This document shows positions 6,097-12,240 of a DNA stretch of 13,999 bases, one piece after another. A program made the position numbers and the translations under genes. The notes beneath the pieces were generated by a model, which was not told the DNA's origin, made no database searches, and was given only the letters and a program-made list of their open reading frames with translations. Origin of the DNA: an uncultured Eggerthella sp. (lineage in GTDB: Bacteria > Actinomycetota > Coriobacteriia > Coriobacteriales > Eggerthellaceae); assembly GCA_900542265.1 (NCBI GenBank), contig UQML01000039.1, positions 1 to 13,999 on the forward strand, in the 5' to 3' direction. Each line of letters begins with the position of its first letter. The stretch's first letter is position 1.

Positions 6097-8613
6097 ATGA
6101 ATGTTCGTCTTGAAAGTGTTTGCCATGGTGATGGCAAAGTATTTTTGCAGCTCATTATTGATCGTCTTATGCCCGAGGCGTTTGTTGCCTTACAGGTTTT
6201 CTTGAAAGATGGAACAGAAATTCCGGCACACCTGTTTCCGTTTAGGCCACTTGATGAACATTCAGAAGCAAATTTTGTTGTGGTGTTACCTCATTTTGAT
6301 GTGCGTGAAGTTGATCTTGATTTTTCTGAAATTGGACTGGGAGACAAACTTATTGGTCATACACGCCTGACAGCAGAAATCAATCTTATAAAGTGGAAGA
6401 CGCGTATTAATGCGCTTGTCCGCACTGAGCTTACGCAGCGTATGCTTGATATTGAGCGCGAGTACTGCGCCGATCGTATGAATATTTACTTTACTGAGGC
6501 AATTGATGAGGGTGCAGAAGTCATTGTTAAAATGTTGGTGGATATGCCGCAAGATCCTGATTGCGATGTGCGTGTGGATTTTCTTGACGATGAGGCTCAA
6601 TCCTGCAATTTGCCAGTTTATCCCTTGATTGATGAGGTGGTACCAGCTTCGGAATTGGGTGATTTTGATCGGTTGCAAGTAGGGTTTTCAGTACGTGTGC
6701 CACGAGACAGGATTGAATTTACAGCACATGCCTATGATGCGAATGGCATCATAGCGGGTGGATTTGCTCGTTTTTGTGATGAGACTTACGAGCCGCTTGC
6801 TGCCCTTTTTGCACAGGCAACCCTTGATGCAAGTCAAGATCCGCTTTATGAGCAATGGTATCACTATCATTGTGCAACGCTTGCTTCCCTTGCACTTCAG
6901 CGCCAAACAGTGCTTCCGTATGAACCTAAGATATCTTTAGTAATTCCTCTTTACGGATTTGATCGCGTGCACGCTCATGCTTGTTTACATGCTTTGGAAC
7001 TTCAAACGTATTCCAATTTTGAAGTTGTTTTAGTTGATGCTTGCTCAGAAGAGCAGTCTTATGATGCGCTTTTAGATGAGTGGGCCCACGATGAGCGTTT
7101 TGTTCATATTGCAGCAGATCCTTTGATGCAGGAGGCTACAGCAGCACTTACTGGGTTGATGCAGTCTACGGGTGAATACAAAGCATTGTTGTTTCCTTCG
7201 GTGGTTTTAGCCCCCGAAGCTCTTTTTGAATTCGTGCGTCATATTAATGAGTGCCTCGAGCCTGACGATGCTCAGCAAAAAAAGGAAACGACGAGTAAGT
7301 ATTCAGAATTAAAAACACAGTCATACAAACGTCCTGGTCTTCTTTTCTCAAATCATGACACACAAACAATTTCAGGAGATTTGACCTCACCTGTATTGAA
7401 GCCTGTTTATTCGCCTGATCTTTTAAGTTCGTATAACTATCTCGGTCCTTTTGTTTTGGTTGACGAGAAAGTAATTAATCAAGTAGCAGCCGAGCTAGGT
7501 TTTGTTGATGAAGCTTTTTTGTATGATCTTATTCTCAAGGTTTCTGAACATGCTGGTGTGGTAGAGCGTGTGGATAGAGTTTTATATCACGTACAAGACA
7601 TCCCACTCGAATCAGAGTGTGATCACGAAAACCTCATCGCCCGTAAACAAACGGACTTTAGAGGTGGACGACGAGTTGTCGCTAACCACTTAAGGCGACT
7701 TGGTGTTGATGCTGTTGTCGTCTCAGATTCGCTTTATGAACGTTATCAGATTAAATATCGGCTACCTTCTGATGTGCCGCGTTTGGCGGTCATTATTCCG
7801 AACAGGGATCAAGCTGATTTGCTTGAAGCATGTGTAGCGTCAGTGCTTGGTCAAAAGGGATTGCCCAAAGATTCTCTTGAAGTGATCGTGATAGAAAACG
7901 GTTCAACAGATCCTAAGACTCAGGAGGTGTACAGGGCACTTACTGAGCGTAGTACGCAGGTGAGAATTGAAGTGTTTTCGGGCACTTATACGTTTTCAGC
8001 GATGGCAAATTATGCTGCAAAAAGAACTGATGCTGAGTATCTTTTATTTCTTGATAATGACACGGAATTTATTTCCGATGACGGGCTTGTTCAACTACTT
8101 GCTCATGCAATACGTGCTGATATAGGTATTGTTGGTGCCAAACTGGTATTCTCAGACGATACCATTCAGCATGCTGGTATGGCGATCGGTCCGTTTGATG
8201 CTGCGGGTAATTTGGGTGTTAATTTACCAGGATCATATCCAGGATATATGAAACGTATGGTGTGCGCCTCTAATGTGTCAGCTGTCACTTCGTCGTGTCA
8301 GATGGTTGATCGTGCTGTCTTTCAGGAAGTAGGCGGGTACGATGAGCGCTTTCAGGTGGGCTACTATGATGTTGATTTTTGCTTAAAAGTGCTTGGTGCA
8401 GGCTATCACATCGCTTGTAACCCTGATGTTATGCTTTATCATTACGAAAATGCGACCCAGGGGCATTTGTTGACGCGTGAACAGCGATTGCGTCTTGAAC
8501 GTGAGCGGGCTTATCTCCATTACCGATGGCCACAATGGTTTGTGGATGGAGATCCTTATCTCAGTGCTTGTCTTGATCAAACCTCGCTTTACTTTCAACT
8601 TTCGTCTCAGTAG
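6097..8613 (+). CDS. Large protein with two GT2 glycosyltransferase domains (paralog 2)
   Basis: This 838-residue protein is collinear with the preceding one and starts 36 bases after it, so a tandem duplication within one operon is likely. Residues 1 to about 250 are beta-rich. The link DPLYEQWYHYH (248-258) is followed by a first GT2-like domain (about 278-500). That domain looks inactive: VLVDACSEE replaces the usual DDGSTD-like motif, LLFPSVVLAPEALF (364-377) lacks the acidic pair, and FSNHDTQ (417-423) replaces the usual SDEDK-like motif. A charged insertion lies at about 384-412. The second GT2 domain (about 562-790) is canonical: AVIIPNRD, IENGSTDPKT (599-608), FLDNDTEF (651-658), YYDVDFCL (756-763) and YHYENATQGH (781-790). 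The likely role is adding a sugar to a cell-surface polysaccharide. The ribosome binding site is AGAAGGG at 6080-6086. Confidence 0.88.
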   Translation: MNVRLESVCHGDGKVFLQLIIDRLMPEAFVALQVFLKDGTEIPAHLFPFRPLDEHSEANFVVVLPHFDVREVDLDFSEIGLGDKLIGHTRLTAEINLIKWKTRINALVRTELTQRMLDIEREYCADRMNIYFTEAIDEGAEVIVKMLVDMPQDPDCDVRVDFLDDEAQSCNLPVYPLIDEVVPASELGDFDRLQVGFSVRVPRDRIEFTAHAYDANGIIAGGFARFCDETYEPLAALFAQATLDASQDPLYEQWYHYHCATLASLALQRQTVLPYEPKISLVIPLYGFDRVHAHACLHALELQTYSNFEVVLVDACSEEQSYDALLDEWAHDERFVHIAADPLMQEATAALTGLMQSTGEYKALLFPSVVLAPEALFEFVRHINECLEPDDAQQKKETTSKYSELKTQSYKRPGLLFSNHDTQTISGDLTSPVLKPVYSPDLLSSYNYLGPFVLVDEKVINQVAAELGFVDEAFLYDLILKVSEHAGVVERVDRVLYHVQDIPLESECDHENLIARKQTDFRGGRRVVANHLRRLGVDAVVVSDSLYERYQIKYRLPSDVPRLAVIIPNRDQADLLEACVASVLGQKGLPKDSLEVIVIENGSTDPKTQEVYRALTERSTQVRIEVFSGTYTFSAMANYAAKRTDAEYLLFLDNDTEFISDDGLVQLLAHAIRADIGIVGAKLVFSDDTIQHAGMAIGPFDAAGNLGVNLPGSYPGYMKRMVCASNVSAVTSSCQMVDRAVFQEVGGYDERFQVGYYDVDFCLKVLGAGYHIACNPDVMLYHYENATQGHLLTREQRLRLERERAYLHYRWPQWFVDGDPYLSACLDQTSLYFQLSSQ

Positions 8614-8694
8614 AGCGTGGCTGAGTGATAAGCGGAGCAGCGTTCTGATAGCTGGTCATCGATTATCGCTATGGCTATTGTCGTGTTTGAAAGC

Positions 8695-8727
8695 GTCTCT
8701 GTATTGACGTGAGTGTGAGAGACTTTT
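8695..8727 (+). terminator. Weak terminator-like hairpin after the glycosyltransferase operon
   Basis: GTCTCT (8695-8700) and AGAGAC (8718-8723) can pair around a 17-base loop and are followed by TTTT (8724-8727). The stem is only 6 bp, the loop long and the T-run short. It is therefore a poor intrinsic terminator, but it is the only candidate after the stop at 8613. Confidence 0.35.
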
Positions 8728-8754
8728 ACCGTAAGGCTTGCACAGGTGCACATA

Positions 8755-8895
8755 GGATCATTTTTAAAGAGGAATTGCTTGTTTTGCTTCTTAGTAACCA
8801 AAGTTAGCGATAAACTTAAAGCTTGCGTCTCTCATCAAGAGAATGTGCACGATAAGAAGATTTATTGGGGAAAAGAAAAGGCGGGGATCATTTTT
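8755..8895 (+). repeat. Two direct copies of GGATCATTTTT in the metN leader
   Basis: The 11-base sequence occurs at 8755-8765 and again at 8885-8895, 130 bases apart. An 8-base GCGTCTCT is repeated at nearly the same offset (8693-8700 and 8825-8832, 132 apart). The similar offsets suggest an old, diverged tandem duplication of about 130 bases. The sequence between the blocks is only weakly similar. Confidence 0.45.
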
Positions 8896-8903
8896 CATGA
8901 TCC
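8885..8903 (+). promoter_or_regulatory. Hairpin enclosing the metN start codon
   Basis: GGATCAT (8885-8891) and ATGATCC (8897-8903) form a perfect 7-bp stem with a 5-base TTTTC loop. The 3' arm contains the whole ATG of metN (8897-8899), and the 5' arm abuts the ribosome binding site. In RNA this could hide the start codon and dampen translation. The structure is visible; regulation is inferred. Confidence 0.45.
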
Positions 8904-9640
8904 AATTGGAACATATTTATAAAACGTATCAGGGAAAAAATGGAGAACCTGATCACGCAGCGCTCAAAGATATTAACCTTACCATTCCAGATGGTTCTAT
9001 CTTTGGCATTATTGGGCAATCTGGTGCAGGTAAGTCAACGCTTGTACGTTGCATTAATTTGTTGGAGCGTCCAACATCAGGAAAGATTATTATTGATGGA
9101 CGCGACGTGACTGATTTGAGTGGAAAAGAACTACTCGAATTTCGTGCGTCGATTGGTATGATTTTCCAAAACTTTTCACTGTTCCAGCAGCGAACGGTAT
9201 TGAAAAATGTTACGTTTCCTTTGGAACTGCGTCACGCAGACAAAGAGCAGAGTGAAGCACGCGCTCAAGAACTATTAGAGATGGTACATATCGCTGATAA
9301 GGCAGGAAAGTATCCTTCTCAACTTTCAGGTGGTCAACAACAGCGTGTTGCTATTGCTCGTGCGCTTGCTAATAAACCTTCTATCATGCTTTGTGATGAG
9401 GCAACAAGCGCACTCGACACCGTGACGACTCATGCAATTTTGGCTTTGCTGAAAGAAATTAATCAGCAGATGGGTGTAACTATGGTAATGATTACTCACT
9501 CATTGACGGTGGCGGAGTTGATTTGTGACCGTGTGGCTGTTATTGAAGAAGGTCAGATTGTTGAAGAGGGACTCACGCAGGACATCTTTACTAACCCTCA
9601 ATCAGAAGTAGCTAAACAGCTGCTAGAAAAGAGGTTGTAG
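8897..9640 (+). CDS. metN: Methionine-type ABC transporter ATP-binding protein, short form without NIL domain
   Basis: This 247-residue ATPase would power import of methionine or a related substrate with MetI. It has Walker A GQSGAGKST (40-48), Q-loop Gln91, signature LSGGQQQR (143-150), Walker B with DEATSALD (167-174) and switch His201. The stretch VRCINLLERPTSG is typical of MetN. I chose ATG 8897 over an in-frame ATG at 8843 because MIQLEHIYKTYQG is the usual MetN start and AAGGCGGGG (8878-8886) precedes it. The 18 extra residues of the longer form look non-native. Most MetN proteins are about 340 residues with a C-terminal NIL regulatory domain. This one stops after the ATPase core, so methionine feedback on the transporter may be absent. 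The stop is 2 bases from metI. No metQ is adjacent. Confidence 0.88.
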   Translation: MIQLEHIYKTYQGKNGEPDHAALKDINLTIPDGSIFGIIGQSGAGKSTLVRCINLLERPTSGKIIIDGRDVTDLSGKELLEFRASIGMIFQNFSLFQQRTVLKNVTFPLELRHADKEQSEARAQELLEMVHIADKAGKYPSQLSGGQQQRVAIARALANKPSIMLCDEATSALDTVTTHAILALLKEINQQMGVTMVMITHSLTVAELICDRVAVIEEGQIVEEGLTQDIFTNPQSEVAKQLLEKRL

Positions 9641-9642
9641 TA

Positions 9643-10320
9643 ATGGAATTCTTGTCAGCTTTTTTTGATACGTATGGTGCTCTTCTCGCGCAAGGTACGT
9701 GGGACACCATCGTTATGAGTTTAATCTCAACGTTATTTGCTTATATATTAGGCATTCCGCTTGGTATTGCGGTGGTTTTAACGCGCCCTGATGGATTGCA
9801 TCCTCATAAAGTAATCAATATGATTTTGGGTTGGATTGTCAATATTGGTCGTTCCATTCCTTTCATCATTTTGCTTGTGGCTATCATTCCGTTTACTCGT
9901 TTTTTGGTAGGCACGTCATTAGGTATTCCTGGTGCTATTGTGCCGTTGGTGGTTTCAGCCGCTCCGTTTGTTGCCCGTATGGTCGAACAATCCATTCTTG
10001 AAGTGGATGGTTCTTTAGTAGAAGCTGCTCAGTCTTTTGGTGCTAATACTTGGCAAATTGTCACCAAGGTATATCTCTCAGAATGCCTACCTTCACTTAT
10101 TCGTGGTGGTGCAATTGTTTTGATTACCTTGCTTGGATACTCAGCTATGGCAGGCATGGTTGGCGCTGGCGGTTTGGGCGACATTGCAGTTCGCTATGGC
10201 TATCAACGCTATAACGCAGAAGTCATGATTGCTACTATTATCATCTTGGTTATCTTAGTTCAGATTATCCAAACCTTCTTTGATCGTCTGGCTCTCGGGT
10301 TGGATAAAAAGAAGCGCTAA
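9643..10320 (+). CDS. metI: Methionine-type ABC transporter permease
   Basis: This 225-residue inner-membrane protein has about five membrane segments (near residues 23-47, 57-82, 97-117, 150-173 and 195-215), the normal MetI size and layout. The cytoplasmic EAA loop that docks on the ATPase is visible as VEAAQSFGANTWQIVTKVYL (126-145). Family stretches NIGRSIPFIILLVAIIPFTR (67-86) and GYSAMAGMVGAGGLGDIA (165-182) are also present. It is translationally coupled to metN, with 2 bases between them. A strong terminator follows, so the operon is just these two genes. The substrate-binding lipoprotein (MetQ) must be encoded elsewhere, or the pair serves a different binding protein. Confidence 0.93.
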   Translation: MEFLSAFFDTYGALLAQGTWDTIVMSLISTLFAYILGIPLGIAVVLTRPDGLHPHKVINMILGWIVNIGRSIPFIILLVAIIPFTRFLVGTSLGIPGAIVPLVVSAAPFVARMVEQSILEVDGSLVEAAQSFGANTWQIVTKVYLSECLPSLIRGGAIVLITLLGYSAMAGMVGAGGLGDIAVRYGYQRYNAEVMIATIIILVILVQIIQTFFDRLALGLDKKKR

Positions 10321-10340
10321 AAAAGAAGTGCTAAAAGAAG
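10306..10340 (+). repeat. Short imperfect tandem repeat across the metI stop
   Basis: AAAAAGAAGCGCT (10306-10318) is followed directly by AAAAAAGAAGTGCT (10319-10332) and a partial third unit AAAAGAAG (10333-10340). The first two units differ by one inserted A and one C/T change. The array spans the last codons and stop of metI, and probably arose by slippage in the A-rich end. Confidence 0.6.
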
Positions 10341-10354
10341 ATATACTTAGCTTG

Positions 10355-10390
10355 ATAGCGGCGCTTGAATGAGCGCCGCTATTTCTTTTT
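10355..10390 (+). terminator. Strong rho-independent terminator after metNI
   Basis: A perfect 11-bp GC-rich stem (ATAGCGGCGCT, 10355-10365, with 10372-10382) closes a 6-base loop, followed by TTTCTTTTT (10382-10390). It ends 2 bases before the convergent nrfD-like stop codon. On the minus strand the T-run is poor, so it may stop the opposing operon only weakly. Confidence 0.93.
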
Positions 10391-10391
10391 A

Positions 10392-11294
10392 TCAGTGGGG
10401 ATGTGCTACGTAGATGATCCAATAGCGCTCCCAGATTCCTGCAAGGAGACAAATTGCTCCTGCGCCGACAATTCCTAAAGGACCGAAAAAGCATGCGGCT
10501 ATAGAGCAGATACCTGCAACGCCGTAAACAATACAAGCGTTTAAAGCAAGAACGCCTCTCGAGTACATCAGCGAAGCACGTTCGTGAATATTCATCCATA
10601 CCAAGGCATAGGTAAAGCAACGAAATACAATTAAGACGATAAAGGGAATTACAAGCGCTTCAATGGGGGCTACTTGGCCTAAGACAAATGAGAGCACAAT
10701 CAATAGGCCCATTCCGATAGTAAGGGCGTCACTTGCCACCCAGCACGTAAGCCAACGTGCTTGTTTTAATCCTGGCTGGGATGTGCAGCTAAAAACTACT
10801 CCCTTATAACAAATAACTACACAAGCTGCCATAAAGGCCAATACAGCAAAAAGACGGAATAATATATCAAGAACAACAACCACGCTTGGCGGAAGCCCTA
10901 TTGTGGCGAGTAGCGCTACGGTTACCCAATAGATGGCAATCGCAATAAAGAGCATAACCGAATAGAAAATCAGACCCACTACACCTACTGAGAGGGGAGA
11001 GGTGGGATGTAAGACTCTCATAGCGTGCAAGAAGCGAACGTGATCGCCTAGGTCGGCAACGAGCAATAAGAGGTCAAAAACAACAATAATGAAGGCAAGT
11101 GTCAAGGCAAACGGTACCACTGGACCGAAAATGGTAGGTGCAACCAACCATGTAATCATTGTCACGAACATAAAGCCTGCGGTGAGATTATTAAAGAAAA
11201 GATCCCATACGATGATGTTTTTCCAGTCGGGAAAGTGAACAATATCATGTTGTTGGTATGCCGATGGGTGACCTTCGACCCATGTTCTATCCAT
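10392..11294 (-). CDS. nrfD: NrfD/PsrC-type membrane subunit of formate dehydrogenase
   Basis: Predicted length is 300 residues from ATG 11294. That start leaves AGGAAGG 9 bases upstream, while an ATG 9 bases earlier (11303) touches the ribosome binding site. The protein is polytopic, with about eight membrane segments. Early WDLFFNNLTAGFMF and DLLLLVADLGDHVRFLHAMRVLHPTSPLSVG match the pattern of NrfD/PsrC proteins, which exchange electrons with membrane quinones. It is the last gene of the fdhA-fdhB-nrfD operon, 14 bases after fdhB. It is therefore predicted to anchor the complex and pass electrons from the iron-sulfur subunit to menaquinone. It stands in for the cytochrome b subunit used by enterobacterial FDH-N. 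Family call good; quinone binding and proton translocation are not readable from sequence. Confidence 0.82.
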   Translation of the reverse strand: MDRTWVEGHPSAYQQHDIVHFPDWKNIIVWDLFFNNLTAGFMFVTMITWLVAPTIFGPVVPFALTLAFIIVVFDLLLLVADLGDHVRFLHAMRVLHPTSPLSVGVVGLIFYSVMLFIAIAIYWVTVALLATIGLPPSVVVVLDILFRLFAVLAFMAACVVICYKGVVFSCTSQPGLKQARWLTCWVASDALTIGMGLLIVLSFVLGQVAPIEALVIPFIVLIVFRCFTYALVWMNIHERASLMYSRGVLALNACIVYGVAGICSIAACFFGPLGIVGAGAICLLAGIWERYWIIYVAHPH

Positions 11295-11308
11295 GATTAT
11301 CATCCTTC

Positions 11309-12238
11309 CTATAGTAAGCAGACAGTAATCGCTATTGCTGCAATTAAAAGCACTCCTACAGCCTTGGCGTAATCACCCACCATGAAACTTACGGGTAATT
11401 TTGGCTGTGCTGGTAAGCCATATACTGCGGGTTCATCCATTAAGAGGTAGAACGAGTTGAGTGGCTTGTAATCTTGAAATGGGTCAACACCATAAAGATT
11501 TGCTTTTTCAAAGCCTTGTTCATGGAGTACAGCAAGACGAGCACGTGCTTTTTCAACCATTTCTTCGCGTGGTCCGAATTGGATTGCGCCTGTAGTACAT
11601 GCAGTAGCGCAGGCTGGTTTTAACCCATCGCGAAGACGATCGTAGCACTCAGCGCATTTCATTGAATGTCCTGTCTCTTTGTTCACCTCAGGTACGCCAA
11701 ACGGGCAGGCAGCTACACACATGCGACATCCCATGCAAATGTCGGTTTGATAATAGATGCCGCCAAATTCATTTCGAATAATGGCGCCGGTGGGGCATGC
11801 TTCATGGCAAGGAGACTCTTGGCAATGTTTACAGTGATCAGCCATAAAAAGCCACTGTCCTTGTTTTGGCTCACATAAGAGCGCATCCATTGATTGCGGG
11901 GCTGGCTTGTCAGTTGCGTTGGTTTCAGGGAAACGTTCGATGAACTTCACATGACGCCAGTTTTCTGCTGAAAGATTACGGGTATTGTCGTAGCTATTAC
12001 CAGACCATTGGATATCGGTAGTTTTGAGCATATTCCATTGTTTGCAAGCAATCTCACATGATTTACAACCTGAGCAGATTGAAGTGTCAGTAAAGAATGC
12101 CATTTCTGTTTGATCAGGAAGAGGGTCATGTCGTTTAAAGAGGGCATATATGACATCAATGCGATGGTTTTTATGCGGCTCGTTTGCATCATATTTCTTA
12201 TCACGAAGCTTAAGTATGTTTAAAGGATTGAGATTCAC
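11309..12238 (-). CDS. fdhB: Formate dehydrogenase iron-sulfur (beta) subunit
   Basis: This 309-residue electron-transfer subunit has four [4Fe-4S] cluster motifs. The cysteines are at residues 55/58/61/65, 136/139/144/148, 168/171/174/178 and 195/198/210/214. MAFFTDTSICSGCKSCEIAC and the SYDNTRNLSAENWRHVKF segment are typical of FdnH/FdhB, which separates it from DmsB- or NrfC-like subunits. A C-terminal hydrophobic helix (293-309) would anchor it next to the NrfD subunit. There is a 45-residue extension before MAFF. It is kept because the GTG start at 12238 has GGAGG 8 bases upstream and lies 2 bases from the fdhA stop, indicating translational coupling. No signal peptide is seen; such subunits usually travel with the catalytic subunit. 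It passes electrons from FdhA to the membrane subunit. Confidence 0.9.
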   Translation of the reverse strand: MNLNPLNILKLRDKKYDANEPHKNHRIDVIYALFKRHDPLPDQTEMAFFTDTSICSGCKSCEIACKQWNMLKTTDIQWSGNSYDNTRNLSAENWRHVKFIERFPETNATDKPAPQSMDALLCEPKQGQWLFMADHCKHCQESPCHEACPTGAIIRNEFGGIYYQTDICMGCRMCVAACPFGVPEVNKETGHSMKCAECYDRLRDGLKPACATACTTGAIQFGPREEMVEKARARLAVLHEQGFEKANLYGVDPFQDYKPLNSFYLLMDEPAVYGLPAQPKLPVSFMVGDYAKAVGVLLIAAIAITVCLL

Positions 12239-12240
12239 GG

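Larger units (their letters stand above)
8614..8896. other. Long leader / intergenic region upstream of metN
   Basis: About 280 bases hold no convincing gene. It contains a weak terminator-like hairpin (8695-8727), two copies each of GCGTCTCT (8693, 8825) and GGATCATTTTT (8755, 8885), and a hairpin over the metN start (8885-8903). A weak promoter pair is TTGCTT (8784-8789) with GATAAA (8809-8814), spacing 19. No SAM riboswitch or T-box consensus was recognised. Confidence 0.5.

Noticed and set aside
8821..8850. Possible SAM-I riboswitch start (CTCATCAAGAGAATG resembles its opening helix)
   Set aside because: The conserved core that should follow (the GGGACTGGCCC-like and CCGGCAACC-like blocks) is absent. 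The match is limited to about 12 bases.
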